Shown in pieces: positions 31,614 through 43,270 of a stretch of 64,000 nucleotides of DNA. The number at the start of each line of letters is the position of its first letter. Within the stretch, counting starts at the first letter, position 1. Both the position numbers and the translations under genes were made by a program. Under the pieces are notes generated by a model. It searched no databases and had not been told where the DNA came from. It was given only the letters and a program-made list of their open reading frames with translations. Source of the stretch: Vibrio splendidus (GTDB taxonomy: Bacteria > Pseudomonadota > Gammaproteobacteria > Enterobacterales > Vibrionaceae); NCBI RefSeq assembly GCF_001557875.1, contig NZ_LNRF01000004.1, positions 310,001-374,000 on the forward strand, given 5' to 3'.

Positions 31614-32933
31614 CTAAGCCTTGATAAAGAGAGCCATCGATTCTAGATGACTGGTGTGTGGGAACATGTCCAACATACCCAATTTGGCTAACTGATAGCC
31701 TTGTTTTTCTAAGCTCTCAGAATCTCTAGCTAGAGTAGCAGGATTACACGAAACATAAACCACACGCTTCGCTCCTAACGCTGAAATTTGATCAACGATC
31801 CCACTCGCTCCCGCACGTGCCGGGTCAAGCAATACTTTATCGAATTTCTCTTTTGCCCAAGGCTGTGAAGATAAGTCTTCTTCAAGGTTAGCTTGGTAAA
31901 ACTCCGTATTGCTTAACTGGTTTAACGCTGCATTAGATGTGGCTTGCTGAACCATTTCATCAACGCCTTCCACACCAACCACAAACGCCGATTGTTGTGC
32001 TATAGGCAAACTGAAGTTACCTAGACCACAAAACAGGTCTAGCACTCGCTCATCCGCTTGAGGTTCTAGCCACTCAATCGCTTGAGCCACCATCTGCAGG
32101 TTGACCTTCTGGTTCACCTGAATGAAGTGGTTTGGCTCGAAATGTAAGGTAACACCCGTTTCACTATAGGTTGGCGCTTCACCAACCAAACGAACCAACT
32201 TATCGGTTTCAGGCATCGAATACAGCGTCGCGCCTTCTTCTTTCGCTAACGCTATCAGCGCTTGTTCATCTTTTTCAACCAAAGGTTTGAGGTGGCGTAG
32301 CACCATAACAGGGCCAGTATCGCCCAACACCAATTCAACGTGTCCTAAAGACGTAAGGTTGTTGAAAGTGTTGAGTAAATTTTTCAGTTTTGGCAGCAAT
32401 ACATTGAGGCGAGGATCAAGCACGGCACAGTCGGTGATGTTTTCAATCTGCTTACTCTGCTTCTTACGGAAACCGAACTGAAGCTGCTGTGTCTTCTTAT
32501 CAACAAATAGGCTGATACGTGCGCGACGTCGATAACCGGTTTCATTACCTATAATAGGTTGTACAACTTCAGTATTAGCCGTTTGGTATTGGCTCATCAG
32601 GTGGGTCAGAGATTGCGATTTATGCTCAACCTGAGAAGAGTAACCGAGGTGCTGAAGGTGACAGCCACCACACTGATTAAAGTGCTTACAAAATGGCTTT
32701 AAACGCAACTCGCTCGGCTTCAATAATTTGATAAGCTTAGCTCGCGAAAACTTACTTTTGCTCTCAGTAAGTTGAATAACCACCTGCTCACCGGGCAATG
32801 CGCCATCAATGAAAACCGGTTTATTCTTTTGATAAGCGATGCCAGCGCCATTGTGATCCATTCGTTCAACCAAAACCGATTGATGCTTGGTCTCGAGTTG
32901 AGTTTTCTTTTTTGGTTGGAAAAAACGTGCCAT
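31614..32933 (-). CDS. rlmD: 23S rRNA (uracil(1939)-C5)-methyltransferase RlmD
   Basis: A 439-residue iron-sulfur SAM methyltransferase that makes m5U1939 in 23S rRNA. An N-terminal TRAM domain is followed by the Fe-S cysteines [10 protein letters not shown] (C-x5-C-x2-C). The SAM-binding motif is [16 protein letters not shown], and the catalytic region includes [11 protein letters not shown] and [14 protein letters not shown] with the nucleophilic Cys. It is divergent from barA and upstream of relA, as in E. coli. Confidence 0.96.
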   Translation of the reverse strand: MARFFQPKKKTQLETKHQSVLVERMDHNGAGIAYQKNKPVFIDGALPGEQVVIQLTESKSKFSRAKLIKLLKPSELRLKPFCKHFNQCGGCHLQHLGYSSQVEHKSQSLTHLMSQYQTANTEVVQPIIGNETGYRRRARISLFVDKKTQQLQFGFRKKQSKQIENITDCAVLDPRLNVLLPKLKNLLNTFNNLTSLGHVELVLGDTGPVMVLRHLKPLVEKDEQALIALAKEEGATLYSMPETDKLVRLVGEAPTYSETGVTLHFEPNHFIQVNQKVNLQMVAQAIEWLEPQADERVLDLFCGLGNFSLPIAQQSAFVVGVEGVDEMVQQATSNAALNQLSNTEFYQANLEEDLSSQPWAKEKFDKVLLDPARAGASGIVDQISALGAKRVVYVSCNPATLARDSESLEKQGYQLAKLGMLDMFPHTSHLESMALFIKA

Positions 32934-33098
32934 TGCTTGTGCCTAATGTATCTTTTAATAAGTAATTGGTATCCAGGACTCACTATTATGTCTTGGAATC
33001 ATTGTCGAACGTCACGGCTTTGATTAAGCTTACCGTTCACTTAACCGCCATTGTGTGCGTTATTTTCCCATATCCAGACCTCGATGTAATTAAAGAAC

Positions 33099-35912
33099 AT
33101 GACCAGATATGGCTTAAGAGCCCGTGTAATTACCTTAACTCTAGCTCCAACCCTGATTATTGGGTTGCTATTGAGTGCATTTTTCTCATTTAACCGCTAT
33201 CAAGACCTTGAGGGTCAAGTGGTTAACACTGGTACTAGTATCATTGAGCCACTTGCGATTGCGAGTGAATCAGGCATGAAGCTCGAAAGTCGAGAGTCTG
33301 TTCGTCAGCTTATTAGCTATGCGCATCGAAAGAATTCTAAGCTGGTGCGCAGTATCGCGGTGTTTGATGAACGTCATGAGTTGTTTGTAACCTCAAACTT
33401 CCACCCCGATTTTGAAAGCCTAACCTATCCGAAAGATAAACCGATCCCGCATTTAAGCTCATCGAACCTGCTCGATAACACGCTGATTCTACGGACGCCG
33501 ATCATAGCCGAAGGCCAATACATCAATTCAGCCAACGGTCAGTCTCAAGCCAACCAAGCGATCGGTTATATTGCGATTGAATTAGACCTATCTTCTCTTC
33601 GATTGCAGCAATATCAAGAAGTGTTCTCTGCGTTCTTGGTGTTGATTCTGGGTCTTGGGCTTTCTGGGGTATTTGCCTTCCGTTTGATGCACGACGTAAC
33701 CCAACCGATCACACACATGAAAAACATGGTCGACCGAATTCGTCGAGGTCACCTAGATGTGCGTATCGAAGGCAAAATGCATGGTGAGCTAGACTCACTG
33801 AAAAACGGTATCAACGCGATGGCGGTATCGCTGTCAGAGTATCACGTCGAGATGCAGCACAGTATCGACCAAGCTACTTCAGACTTACGTGAAACCCTTG
33901 AGCAGCTAGAGATCCAAAACGTTGAGTTAGACATTGCAAAGAAACGCGCTCAAGAAGCAGCTCGTGTTAAATCTGAATTCTTGGCTAATATGTCTCACGA
34001 ACTGAGAACGCCGCTGAATGGGGTGATTGGCTTTACTCGTCAGATGCTCAAGACTCACCTATCGAACAGTCAAACCGATTACCTGCAAACCATTGAACGC
34101 TCGGCAAACAACCTGCTTAGCATCATCAACGATATCTTGGACTTCTCGAAACTTGAAGCCGGCAAACTGGCTCTAGAAAACATCCCATTTGAATTCCAAG
34201 CTAGCCTTGAAGAGGTAGTAAACCTTCAAGCAACCAATGCTCATGAGAAAGGCCTAGAGCTGACACTTAAGATCGACCCTAAAGTACCACCGGGCGTGGT
34301 GGGCGATCCACTGCGTATTCAACAGATCCTGACCAACCTAGTTGGTAACTCAATCAAATTTACCGAACGCGGCAACATTGATATCAGCGTTGAGCTTCGT
34401 TCGCAAAGCGAAGACAGTATCGAGCTGCAATTCATGGTTCGTGATACCGGCATTGGTATTTCTGAGCGTCAACAAGCTCAGCTGTTCCAAGCCTTTAGCC
34501 AAGCCGATGCAAGTATCTCTCGTCGCTATGGTGGTACAGGCTTAGGTCTGGTTATCACCCAAAAACTGGTCAGCCAAATGGGCGGAGAGATCAGCCTAAC
34601 CAGTCGTCTGCACCAAGGTTCAACCTTCTGGTTCACCTTAAGACTATCAACGACTGATATGCCAATGACTGAGCTCATAGAGACTCAGTGTCTACAAGAC
34701 AAACAACTGTTGCTTATAGAACCAAATATGCAAGCGGCCTCAATTACTCAGCAAATCCTAACCCAGGAGGGCTTAGTGGTCACGTATCGTTCGGTTATGC
34801 CAGACGAGAGCACCTCGTATGACTACGTACTGCTGAACCTAGCCGCCAACCAAGAATATCAATTTGATACTGTGAGTGGTTGGGCGATAGGCGCGAAGAA
34901 GATTGCTCAAAACGTGATAATTGGTACACCAAGTACCGAGCTAGCGCTGGGTGAACAGCTAATGAAAGAGGTCGATGTTCAGTGCATTACTAAGCCTCTT
35001 TCTCGTAAGAAGTTGCTGCAAACTCTGGTATCGAATCAAGCACCAACCTTGATTGCACCGGCTATTGAAACACATTCAGAAGAGAAACTTCCGCTTACGG
35101 TATTGGCGGTCGACGACAACCCTGCCAACCTTAAGCTGATCACTGCGCTACTAAAAGAACGCGTAGAAACCGTCATCAGTTGTACCAGTGGTCAGCAGGC
35201 AATAGACAAGGCGACAGAGACTCAATTTGATATCATCTTCATGGATATTCAAATGCCACAGATGGACGGTGTGACCGCTTGTCAGAACATCAAAAAGCTG
35301 ACAAACAATGCAAACACGCCTGTAATTGCCGTTACCGCTCACGCCATGATGGGGGAGCGTGACCGACTGCTTGACGCAGGTATGGATGACTACCTAACCA
35401 AGCCTATTGAAGAGCATGTATTACAACAGGTTCTGATTCATTGGAGCCCAACCTCTGAGGTTGAGCACATCGAAAAAATAGATCCAGACCATCCCGCAGT
35501 CTCTGCTGAGATCGATAACGGCTCAGTATCAGAAACTGAAGCCAGCGTGCACAAAAATATCATCATTGATTGGCAAGCGGCGATGAAACAGGCCGCCAAT
35601 AAAGAAGACCTCGCACGTGATATGCTGCAAATGCTCGTCGACTTTATCCCAGAGGTTTATGAAGCAGCAGACAAAGCGATAGAAGACAGTGACTACCCAG
35701 TTGAAGAGCTGATACACATCATTCACAAAATGCATGGCAGCAGCTCGTACAGCGGCGTACCAAGGCTAAAATCGGTGTGTGCGACGATAGAGAAAGAGCT
35801 GCGTTCCGGTACTTCTGTTGAAGACATTGAGCCGGAACTTTTTGAACTTCAGGATGAGCTGGATAAGGTTCAAGCGACGGCTATTCACTACTTGAAACCA
35901 GCCAGTGATTAG
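33099..35912 (+). CDS. barA: hybrid sensor histidine kinase BarA/VarS
   Basis: A 937-residue tripartite kinase of the Gac/Bar/Var system; with its response regulator it drives Csr sRNAs that titrate CsrA. Order: transmembrane helix 1 (~residues 9-30), periplasmic domain, helix 2 (~168-190), HAMP, coiled coil, HisKA with phospho-acceptor His300 in ANMSHELRTPLNG, HATPase (DTGIGISERQ, GTGLGLVITQKL), a degenerate receiver-like region (~540-655), a true receiver (VLAVDDNPANL; acceptor Asp716 in MDIQMPQMDG) and a C-terminal HPt domain (His879 in HKMHGSSSYSG). Divergent from rlmD. The cognate regulator gene is not in the window; csrA is. Confidence 0.96.
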   Translation: MTRYGLRARVITLTLAPTLIIGLLLSAFFSFNRYQDLEGQVVNTGTSIIEPLAIASESGMKLESRESVRQLISYAHRKNSKLVRSIAVFDERHELFVTSNFHPDFESLTYPKDKPIPHLSSSNLLDNTLILRTPIIAEGQYINSANGQSQANQAIGYIAIELDLSSLRLQQYQEVFSAFLVLILGLGLSGVFAFRLMHDVTQPITHMKNMVDRIRRGHLDVRIEGKMHGELDSLKNGINAMAVSLSEYHVEMQHSIDQATSDLRETLEQLEIQNVELDIAKKRAQEAARVKSEFLANMSHELRTPLNGVIGFTRQMLKTHLSNSQTDYLQTIERSANNLLSIINDILDFSKLEAGKLALENIPFEFQASLEEVVNLQATNAHEKGLELTLKIDPKVPPGVVGDPLRIQQILTNLVGNSIKFTERGNIDISVELRSQSEDSIELQFMVRDTGIGISERQQAQLFQAFSQADASISRRYGGTGLGLVITQKLVSQMGGEISLTSRLHQGSTFWFTLRLSTTDMPMTELIETQCLQDKQLLLIEPNMQAASITQQILTQEGLVVTYRSVMPDESTSYDYVLLNLAANQEYQFDTVSGWAIGAKKIAQNVIIGTPSTELALGEQLMKEVDVQCITKPLSRKKLLQTLVSNQAPTLIAPAIETHSEEKLPLTVLAVDDNPANLKLITALLKERVETVISCTSGQQAIDKATETQFDIIFMDIQMPQMDGVTACQNIKKLTNNANTPVIAVTAHAMMGERDRLLDAGMDDYLTKPIEEHVLQQVLIHWSPTSEVEHIEKIDPDHPAVSAEIDNGSVSETEASVHKNIIIDWQAAMKQAANKEDLARDMLQMLVDFIPEVYEAADKAIEDSDYPVEELIHIIHKMHGSSSYSGVPRLKSVCATIEKELRSGTSVEDIEPELFELQDELDKVQATAIHYLKPASD

Positions 35913-35940
35913 ATTGATTTAACCTCAAACTCAAAGCAAT

Positions 35941-35974
35941 AAAAAAGCAGAGCATATAAGCTCTGCTTTTTTAT
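35941..35974. terminator. bidirectional terminator between barA and acpS
   Basis: AAAAAAGCAGAGC-ATATAA-GCTCTGCTTTTTT; serves barA on the plus strand and could serve acpS on the minus strand. Confidence 0.88.
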
Positions 35975-36034
35975 TTAGCAGCGAGTCGAACGCTAGGTTT
36001 CGATTAACCTTAATAGGTAGTTATCGGTAATCAA

Positions 36035-36415
36035 TTATGATTCGAGCAACACCGTTGCCACAGCATAGTGACGCTCATCCGAGATAGTCAGATGAATCGA
36101 TGTTGTACCATTCGCCTCTGCGATTTCACGTGCTTTTTTATGCAGCCTCAGAACTGGCTTGCCATGCTCATCGTTTGAAATCTCAAAGTCGTGGAAGGTC
36201 ACACCAAGCGCAATTCCCGTGCCTAACGCCTTAGATGCCGCTTCTTTTGCAGCAAAACGTTTTGCAAGGTAACGCCCTTTTTGCTTAAGTTGCTGGAATA
36301 CTTCAAATTCAGAATCGGTCAAAATACGTTGAGCAAAAGCGTCACCACTTCGTGACAATGCCTTTTCAACACGTTCAATTTCTGCGATATCTGTACCTAA
36401 TCCAACAACAGCCAT
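36035..36415 (-). CDS. acpS: holo-[acyl-carrier-protein] synthase
   Basis: A 126-residue phosphopantetheinyl transferase that activates ACP. The N-terminal [16 protein letters not shown] holds the metal-binding Asp, and [16 protein letters not shown] holds the catalytic Glu/Lys. Normal length. Last gene of the rnc-era-recO-pdxJ-acpS series; a 78-base gap separates it from pdxJ. Confidence 0.96.
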   Translation of the reverse strand: MAVVGLGTDIAEIERVEKALSRSGDAFAQRILTDSEFEVFQQLKQKGRYLAKRFAAKEAASKALGTGIALGVTFHDFEISNDEHGKPVLRLHKKAREIAEANGTTSIHLTISDERHYAVATVLLES

Positions 36416-36493
36416 GTTTACCCTACTACCAAACTTCTATCTATTAATTCTACTAATTAGTCGCTTACGACTTAACGCTTACTGTTTAGAAAA

Positions 36494-37231
36494 CTAAGCG
36501 TTATTGCGTGCTGTTTCCATCACGGCTTTCATGTCTGCAACGGCTTTGTTCAAACCATCAAACACTGCACGTCCCATGATTGAGTGACCGATGTTCAACT
36601 CGTAGATCTCTGGAAGAGCCGCAATCGGTGCTACGTTGTGGTAAGTCAGACCATGACCCGCATTGACTGTGATACCAAGATCGTCCGCGTAGCTTGCGCC
36701 TGCAGCAATCTTTTTTAGCTCGTCTTGTTGATCTTCTTCTGTTTTAGCATCGGCATAATGACCTGTGTGTAGCTCAATGAACGGTGCGCCACACGCTTTT
36801 GCTGCGTCGATTTGCTCACGGTCAGCATCGATAAATAGAGATACTTTAATGCCAGCAGCAGACAGTTTTTCCGTCGCCGCTTTGATCTTTTCAAGTTGAC
36901 CAACCACGTCCAAGCCACCTTCAGTGGTCAGTTCTTCACGCTTCTCTGGAACCAGACAAACAAACTCAGGATTAGTATCGAGGGCAATTTGAACCATCTC
37001 GTCCGTTACTGCCATCTCCAAATTCATACGAGTTTGAAGTGTTTCAGCCAGAATACGTACATCGCGATCAACGATATGACGACGGTCTTCACGCAGGTGA
37101 ACCGTAATGCCGTCAGCACCCGCACGTTCAGCAATTTCAGCTGCGTGTACTGGATCTGGGTATTTAGTACCACGTGCATTACGTAGTGTTGCAATATGGT
37201 CGATATTAACGCCTAAAAGGATTGAGCTCAT
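36494..37231 (-). CDS. pdxJ: pyridoxine 5'-phosphate synthase
   Basis: A 245-residue TIM-barrel enzyme that condenses 3-amino-2-oxopropyl phosphate with DXP to make pyridoxine phosphate. The N-terminal [22 protein letters not shown] and [10 protein letters not shown] blocks, and the [18 protein letters not shown] active-site region, are typical. The ATG overlaps the recO stop by 4 bases (ATGA), so translation is coupled. Confidence 0.97.
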   Translation of the reverse strand: MSSILLGVNIDHIATLRNARGTKYPDPVHAAEIAERAGADGITVHLREDRRHIVDRDVRILAETLQTRMNLEMAVTDEMVQIALDTNPEFVCLVPEKREELTTEGGLDVVGQLEKIKAATEKLSAAGIKVSLFIDADREQIDAAKACGAPFIELHTGHYADAKTEEDQQDELKKIAAGASYADDLGITVNAGHGLTYHNVAPIAALPEIYELNIGHSIMGRAVFDGLNKAVADMKAVMETARNNA

Positions 37232-37956
37232 TTTCCAATACTCCGTGCTCTAGAGAGGGCTATTGTTGGCATAAATAGCTCTCTACTTTTTAATGGTTTG
37301 CCGCCAAGATACGGCTTTAAGGCTATGCGTGTAAAGCGTTTTGCCGCTTTTAACTGCTCTTTAGTGATAAACCTACGTTCACTGATTGCGATTAGTTCAT
37401 CGCCCATAAAAGTTAGGTTGTCTCGACGCACCGAAGCGATGAAACCTTTCTGCTCTCGATAGCGATAAGTCATGCTCGGATCAATCGCTTCGCCAGTACC
37501 CGCGCAGTGTAAAAAGTCGACGCCGTAACCCATAGCGGATAGTAGAGCTAACTCAAAGCGACGCAGTGCTGGCTCAGGGTTTTCATTATGCGCCAGCTCT
37601 GTTAAAGCATGAAGGTAGTCGTGAAAAAGTGCTGGCATCGGCACTTCCGCCATCAATACACGACCGATTAGCTCGTTCACATACATGGCTGAATACAGAT
37701 TGATACCGGCGAGAGGAAGCCCCAGGCTAATCGGCTCAGCTTGGCGTAAGGTTTTCATCGAACCATTACCAGACCACTTAAGCAGTAGCGGTGTAAAAGG
37801 TTGTAATGCACCTTTCAAATTGGAACGCTTGCTGCGAGCGCCTTTAGACATCAACGTCACCCGACCGAACTCTTCGCTAAAGACGTCCAAGATCAGGCTC
37901 GACTCACTGTATGGTCGACGGTGCAACACAAAGCATCGCTGTAACCCTTCGCTCAA
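37228..37956 (-). CDS. recO: DNA repair protein RecO
   Basis: A 242-residue RecFOR mediator that loads RecA on SSB-coated gaps. The N-terminal OB-fold starts [28 protein letters not shown]. The helical C-terminal domain lacks the zinc cysteines present in many Gram-positive RecO, as in E. coli. It lies between era and pdxJ, the conserved order. Confidence 0.95.
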   Translation of the reverse strand: MSEGLQRCFVLHRRPYSESSLILDVFSEEFGRVTLMSKGARSKRSNLKGALQPFTPLLLKWSGNGSMKTLRQAEPISLGLPLAGINLYSAMYVNELIGRVLMAEVPMPALFHDYLHALTELAHNENPEPALRRFELALLSAMGYGVDFLHCAGTGEAIDPSMTYRYREQKGFIASVRRDNLTFMGDELIAISERRFITKEQLKAAKRFTRIALKPYLGGKPLKSRELFMPTIALSRARSIGK

Positions 37957-38058
37957 TCACTTACCCTTATTACAGATACAAAAAGAGAGAGTTCGCACTC
38001 TCTCTTGGATTTATCTTCAGTTCAACTTTCTTAATCTCAGAAAGTGACGTTCAATATA

Positions 38059-39030
38059 TTATAGATCGTCGATGTAGCCTAACGAGCGAAGTGCACGCTC
38101 ATCATCAGCCCAGCCAGATTTAACCTTGACCCAAGTCTCTAGGTAAACTTTACGGCCGAATAGCTCTTCCATATCGATACGCGCTTCACGACCAATCGTT
38201 TTGATCTTCTCGCCCGCTTTACCAATCACCATTTTCTTCTGACCTGTACGCTCAACAAGAATCAGTGCATTAATGTGGAAGCCATCGTTATCTGGGTTGT
38301 AATCGAAACGTTCGATTTCAACCGTTACTGAGTATGGTAGCTCGTCACCCGTAAAGCGCATCAGCTTTTCACGGATAATTTCAGAGGCCATAAAACGTTG
38401 CGAGCGATCTGTCACGTATTCTTCAGGGAAGTGGTGTGTCGCTTTAGGTAAATGTTCACGTACGTGCTTACGCAGTACATCAATGTTTTTACCTTGCTTC
38501 GCTGAGATTGGCACAACGTCAATGAAGTCCATCTTCTTAGAGACTTCCATCATGTGCTGCATCACGTTAGTACGGTCTTGCACGTTATCTACTTTGTTGA
38601 TGCAAAGTACAACTGGGAAGTCAGTCTTCTTCAGTTTGTTCAGAACCATCTCATCGTCGTCAGTCCAGTGGGTACCATCGACAAGGAAGAATACTAGGTT
38701 CACATCACTCAGTGAGCTGTTCGCCGCACGGTTCATCAAGCGGTTGATCGCACGCTTTTCTTCAATATGAAGTCCAGGAGTATCAACAAAGATCGCTTGG
38801 TAATCACCCTCAGTTTCAACGCCCATAATACGGTGACGTGTCGTCTGTGGTTTACGTGATGTAATAGAAATCTTCTGACCCAGAATATGGTTCAGAAGCG
38901 TCGACTTACCTACGTTTGGGCGACCGACAATAGCGATGAAGCCACAGTGTTGGTTTTCCGGTAGGCCTGTTTTTTTGCTATCAGATGAAAAGAATGCATC
39001 GATATCGAAATCTTGGTTGTTATCAGACAT
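38059..39030 (-). CDS. era: GTPase Era
   Basis: A 323-residue GTPase needed for 16S rRNA maturation and 30S assembly. G1 [17 protein letters not shown]3 DTPGLH, G4 NKVD, and a C-terminal KH domain ([20 protein letters not shown]). It carries an N-terminal extension of about 20 residues ([20 protein letters not shown]) compared with E. coli Era. The ATG overlaps the rnc end by 8 bases, so the two are coupled. Confidence 0.97.
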   Translation of the reverse strand: MSDNNQDFDIDAFFSSDSKKTGLPENQHCGFIAIVGRPNVGKSTLLNHILGQKISITSRKPQTTRHRIMGVETEGDYQAIFVDTPGLHIEEKRAINRLMNRAANSSLSDVNLVFFLVDGTHWTDDDEMVLNKLKKTDFPVVLCINKVDNVQDRTNVMQHMMEVSKKMDFIDVVPISAKQGKNIDVLRKHVREHLPKATHHFPEEYVTDRSQRFMASEIIREKLMRFTGDELPYSVTVEIERFDYNPDNDGFHINALILVERTGQKKMVIGKAGEKIKTIGREARIDMEELFGRKVYLETWVKVKSGWADDERALRSLGYIDDL

Positions 39031-39700
39031 TGCTTAGTTGCTCTAATGCTGTTTCAGCAGCCGCTTGTTCTGCCTTGCGGCGGCTAGTGCCTTTACCGAT
39101 AACAGGTTTATCCACACCTGCCACTTCACACTCAACCGTAAACTCTTGGTTGTGTGCTTCACCTTTAATATTAGTCACTGTGTAGACAGGTAGAGGATTT
39201 CTTCGACCTTGCAAAAACTCTTGTAGGCGAGTTTTCGGATCTTTTTGAGATACTCCAGGCTGAATAGCATCTAGGCGAGATTGGTACCAGCTTAAAATAA
39301 TGCCGCGAACCGTCTCGGTATCACTATCTAAATAGACAGCACCGATGATCGCTTCAACCGCATCCGCTAGAATAGAATCACGACGGAAACCGCCACTCTT
39401 CAACTCACCTGGACCTAATTTTAAGTAATCTCCTAGTTCGAATTCACGACCTAGTTCTGCCAATGTATGACCACGTACTAATGTTGCGCGCATGCGGCTC
39501 ATATCACCTTCGTTTACCTTAGGAAAACGGTGGTAAAGATCATCAGCGATAACAAAACTTAAAATTGAATCGCCCAGAAACTCAAGACGTTCGTTATGTT
39601 TACCTGCGGCGCTGCGGTGAGTCAGCGCCAAGTGGATAAGATCGGCATCATTAAACTGATAGCCAATCTTTCTCTCTAGTTTATCAATTGGAGAATTCAT
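39023..39700 (-). CDS. rnc: ribonuclease III
   Basis: A 225-residue double-strand-specific endoribonuclease for rRNA and mRNA processing. The signature [21 protein letters not shown] contains the catalytic acidic residues. A C-terminal dsRNA-binding domain ([39 protein letters not shown]) follows. It lies between lepB and era. Confidence 0.97.
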   Translation of the reverse strand: MNSPIDKLERKIGYQFNDADLIHLALTHRSAAGKHNERLEFLGDSILSFVIADDLYHRFPKVNEGDMSRMRATLVRGHTLAELGREFELGDYLKLGPGELKSGGFRRDSILADAVEAIIGAVYLDSDTETVRGIILSWYQSRLDAIQPGVSQKDPKTRLQEFLQGRRNPLPVYTVTNIKGEAHNQEFTVECEVAGVDKPVIGKGTSRRKAEQAAAETALEQLSNV

Positions 39701-39726
39701 GCTCTCTCGATGTGTTATGTGATCGA

Positions 39727-40623
39727 TTAATGAATCCCACCGATGCGATTAAAACGCACACCAGTAGGAATCCATGTTGGAAGTACACTGTCTGAACCGC
39801 GTTCGAATTCGAAGCTGATCCAAATAGCAACGGCCTTACCAACAAGGTTTGCTTCAGGGACAAAGCCCCAGTAACGGCTATCGGCACTGTTGTCACGGTT
39901 ATCACCCATCACAAAGTACTGGCCTTCTGGAACGACCCATTCGTTAACACCATTGCGAGGCTGATATGCTTGCACACGATCACGGCGTAATGGGTTAACT
40001 AAAATCTGGTGCTCTACGTCTCCAAGCTGTTCGTTCAGCTGAATCAGAGGCACACCATCTTGAATAAATTGGCTCTCTTCAACATTACTTAGTTTCACTG
40101 GTTCACAGCTACTTGTACCCTTCGCCTGAATGCAGATCTCTTTACGACTGCTGTAGCGAATAGTGTCACCTGGCATACCAACAACACGCTTAATGTAGTC
40201 GATATTTGGCTGAGGTGGGTACTTAAATACGATTGAATCACCGCGTTCTGGCTTGCCTGTTTCTACCAATTGAGTGCGCCATACTGGGTCTTTTAGACCG
40301 TACGCGTACTTCTCTACCAAGATGAAATCACCAACCAAAAGGGTTGGCATCATCGAGCCAGAAGGGATTTGAAACGGTTCATAGATGAATGAACGCAAGA
40401 TCAAAACAAATGCAATTACCGGGAAAATGGACACACTGTTCTCAACCCACCAAGGCTGAGCCGTAACTTTTGCGCTGGTTTCAGCGTCTAGGCCATTCGA
40501 TTGTGCTTCAACGTCAGCAAGCTTTTGCTGGCGCTTCTTCGCCCACACAAACTTTTCCAACGCCCATACAATGCCGGTCACTAGAGTTACGATCACTAAG
40601 ATAAGCGAAAATGTATTAGCCAT
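39727..40623 (-). CDS. lepB: signal peptidase I
   Basis: A 298-residue membrane serine protease that removes secretory signal peptides. Two N-terminal membrane segments (~residues 3-22 and 65-85) precede the catalytic Ser box [15 protein letters not shown]; the Lys general base lies in [13 protein letters not shown]; box E is [16 protein letters not shown]. Usual E. coli-type length is 324. It is between lepA and rnc. Confidence 0.97.
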   Translation of the reverse strand: MANTFSLILVIVTLVTGIVWALEKFVWAKKRQQKLADVEAQSNGLDAETSAKVTAQPWWVENSVSIFPVIAFVLILRSFIYEPFQIPSGSMMPTLLVGDFILVEKYAYGLKDPVWRTQLVETGKPERGDSIVFKYPPQPNIDYIKRVVGMPGDTIRYSSRKEICIQAKGTSSCEPVKLSNVEESQFIQDGVPLIQLNEQLGDVEHQILVNPLRRDRVQAYQPRNGVNEWVVPEGQYFVMGDNRDNSADSRYWGFVPEANLVGKAVAIWISFEFERGSDSVLPTWIPTGVRFNRIGGIH

Positions 40624-40748
40624 TGATATCCCTTAAATTTCATTTCTTTAAAAATAACGAAAGTGAAAGAGTATAACCCTTTCACTCTGCTTAATATTTC
40701 TAATTGTTATCAATCACACTGACTAGATGCTTAAAAAATTACGCAGGA

Positions 40749-40830
40749 AAAATCGCTTAGTTCGAGGCGCAAAGTGCTGTGACTAGTGGACCTAATTACA
40801 AACCTTTGCAACAAAGAAATAAGCGATTTT
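40749..40830. repeat. 82-base inverted-repeat element between lepA and lepB
   Basis: Ends are an exact 11-bp inverted repeat, AAAATCGCTTA (40749-40759) and TAAGCGATTTT (40820-40830). A second inner pair, GCAAAG (40769-40774) with CTTTGC (40804-40809), would form the inner stem. It holds no reading frame and no T-tract, and looks like a small palindromic mobile-type (MITE-like) unit or a structured RNA. The remaining lepA-lepB gap (40624-40868) is AT-rich. Confidence 0.5.
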
Positions 40831-40868
40831 AACCAGTAATATTTAGCAGTTAGTTAGTACGATTGATA

Positions 40869-42662
40869 CTAGTCTTTTCCAACGTGAAGGATTGCAAGGA
40901 AAGCTTCTTGAGGCAGTTCAACGTTACCGATCTGCTTCATACGCTTCTTACCTTCTTTTTGTTTCTTAAGAAGTTTCTTCTTACGACTGATATCACCACC
41001 GTAACATTTTGCGATTACGTTCTTACGCAGTTGTTTCACTGTAGAACGAGCAATAATGTGGTTACCAATCGCTGCTTGAATCGCGATATCGAACATCTGA
41101 CGAGGGATGAACTCTTTCATCTTCTCTACCAGTAGACGGCCACGAGACTGAGCAATATCTTTGTGTGTAATGATCGCTAATGCATCAACCGTTTCGCCAT
41201 TCAGCAATACGTCTACACGTACCATGTTTGATGGCTCGTAGCGTTGGAAGTTGTAATCCAATGATGCGTAACCGCGAGACGTTGACTTCAGACGGTCGAA
41301 GAAGTCGAGAACTACTTCTGCCATAGGAAGATCGTACGTCACAGCAACTTGGTTACCGTGATAAACCATGTCTACTTGTACGCCACGCTTCTCAACACAC
41401 AGTGTGATTACGTTACCTAGGTAATCCGAAGGTACCAGGATATTACAGCGTGCAATTGGTTCACGAATTTCTTCTAGGTCATTAACCGCTGGCAGTTTAG
41501 CCGGGCTATCAACGTAAAGAACCGTTTTATCTGTTTTTACAACTTCATACACTACTGTTGGTGCAGTCGTGATTAGGTCTAGGTCGTATTCACGCTCTAG
41601 ACGCTCTTGGATGATCTCCATGTGAAGCATTCCTAAGAAGCCACAACGGAAACCAAAACCAAGTGCTGCTGAACTTTCTGGTTCAAAGAACAGTGATGCA
41701 TCGTTCAGGCTTAGTTTGCCTAACGCGTCACGGAAGTTTTCGTAGTCATCAGATGATACAGGGAATAGACCTGCGTATACCTGAGGCTTCACTTTTTGGA
41801 AACCAGGCAGACGTTCAGTGCTGCCGCCTTTTGCAAGCGTCAACGTATCACCAACTGGTGCACCTAGGATGTCTTTAATACCACAAACAACCCAACCTAC
41901 TTCGCCAGTATTTAGCTCTGTCGTGTCGATTTGCTTAGGCGTGAAGATACCTAGACGGTCAACACCCCAAACTTGGTCTGTCGACATTACTCGAATCTTG
42001 TCGTTCTTCTTCAGCTTACCGTTTTTAATACGAACCAAAGAAACTACGCCAAGGTAGTTATCGAACCAAGAGTCAATGATCAACGCTTGTAGAGGCGCTT
42101 CAGGATCACCTTCCGGTGGCGGGATTGCCGTTACGATGTTTTCTAGAACATCATCAACACCCAAACCTGTTTTCGCAGAACAGCGAGTCGCTTCCATCGC
42201 ATCGATGCCAACGATCTCTTCGATTTCTTCAGCAACACGTTCTGGTTCAGCTGCAGGTAAGTCAATCTTGTTCAAGATTGGCACTACTTCCAGTTCCATT
42301 TCAATTGCTGTGTAACAGTTTGCTAGAGTTTGTGCTTCAACACCTTGGCCAGCATCCACTACAAGTAGTGCGCCTTCACAAGCCGCTAGAGAACGAGATA
42401 CTTCGTAAGAGAAGTCTACGTGTCCAGGAGTGTCGATAAAGTTAAGTTGGTAAGTTTCACCATCTTTAGCTTTGTAATCTAAAGTCACACTCTGCGCTTT
42501 AATTGTAATACCACGCTCGCGTTCTATATCCATAGAATCGAGGACTTGAGCTGCCATCTCACGTTCACTTAATCCTCCACAAACTTGGATTAAGCGGTCA
42601 GAAAGGGTCGACTTACCGTGGTCGATGTGGGCGATAATCGAAAAATTACGAATGTGCTTCAT
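40869..42662 (-). CDS. lepA: elongation factor 4 (LepA)
   Basis: A 597-residue translational GTPase that acts on stalled or initiating ribosomes. G1 [16 protein letters not shown]3 DTPGHVDF, G4 NKIDLP; domains II-III and a LepA-specific C-terminal domain ([19 protein letters not shown]) follow. Length matches the family (about 599). It heads lepA-lepB and lies 137 bases after rseC. Confidence 0.97.
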   Translation of the reverse strand: MKHIRNFSIIAHIDHGKSTLSDRLIQVCGGLSEREMAAQVLDSMDIERERGITIKAQSVTLDYKAKDGETYQLNFIDTPGHVDFSYEVSRSLAACEGALLVVDAGQGVEAQTLANCYTAIEMELEVVPILNKIDLPAAEPERVAEEIEEIVGIDAMEATRCSAKTGLGVDDVLENIVTAIPPPEGDPEAPLQALIIDSWFDNYLGVVSLVRIKNGKLKKNDKIRVMSTDQVWGVDRLGIFTPKQIDTTELNTGEVGWVVCGIKDILGAPVGDTLTLAKGGSTERLPGFQKVKPQVYAGLFPVSSDDYENFRDALGKLSLNDASLFFEPESSAALGFGFRCGFLGMLHMEIIQERLEREYDLDLITTAPTVVYEVVKTDKTVLYVDSPAKLPAVNDLEEIREPIARCNILVPSDYLGNVITLCVEKRGVQVDMVYHGNQVAVTYDLPMAEVVLDFFDRLKSTSRGYASLDYNFQRYEPSNMVRVDVLLNGETVDALAIITHKDIAQSRGRLLVEKMKEFIPRQMFDIAIQAAIGNHIIARSTVKQLRKNVIAKCYGGDISRKKKLLKKQKEGKKRMKQIGNVELPQEAFLAILHVGKD

Positions 42663-42799
42663 AGGCTTGGTGTGACTAAACTCTTTGAATAGGGATAATA
42701 AGAAAGCCGCGACGCGTCCAATCTACAGTCAGCATTGGTGGCGGCATTTCAATCAAGTTGGCAGATTCTACCCAATTTAAGGGCAAGAAGCATCATAAA

Positions 42800-43270
42800 T
42801 TAGACGAGAGACTCACCTAGGATTCGAATCAAGACGACTTCTTGCTTGGATTTGTCTTCCATGGGTTTGGCTAACCGCTTCGCTAAGGCAATTCCACCAG
42901 CAGTAAACAGTGCTGCACTTAAGATAACAATACCCTCGCCCCCTTGGAGTAAGGGTTGCAACAAGAGTTGTCCAAAACCAGCACCAATCATCAGCATGAA
43001 AAGTGGGATGAGATAAACAATGGCTGCCGATTGAAGTAGGCTTTTTTCTGGAAAGCCAATTTCTACGATTTGGCCTGCTTTAACTAAGCTTTTGGTTTTA
43101 AGCTGCCAAAACAAAGATTTATTACCAACAGCCTTAGTCACAATACCCGTTCCGCAGCTTTTTTGAGAAGAACAGCTGCTGCAACTGGTTTGTTGTTCGC
43201 AGCTCAGTTGAACAAAATATTGCTTACCTTTTTGTTCAACCGAGCTAACGGTCGCCAACGCGGTCATCAT
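42800..43270 (-). CDS. rseC: sigma-E regulator RseC
   Basis: A 156-residue inner-membrane protein of the rpoE operon. The N-terminal cysteine cluster CSSCSSQKSCGTG and two membrane helices (~residues 78-98 and 106-125) are typical. It is linked to sigma-E modulation and to SoxR reduction. The start overlaps the rseB stop by 4 bases. Confidence 0.93.
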   Translation of the reverse strand: MMTALATVSSVEQKGKQYFVQLSCEQQTSCSSCSSQKSCGTGIVTKAVGNKSLFWQLKTKSLVKAGQIVEIGFPEKSLLQSAAIVYLIPLFMLMIGAGFGQLLLQPLLQGGEGIVILSAALFTAGGIALAKRLAKPMEDKSKQEVVLIRILGESLV

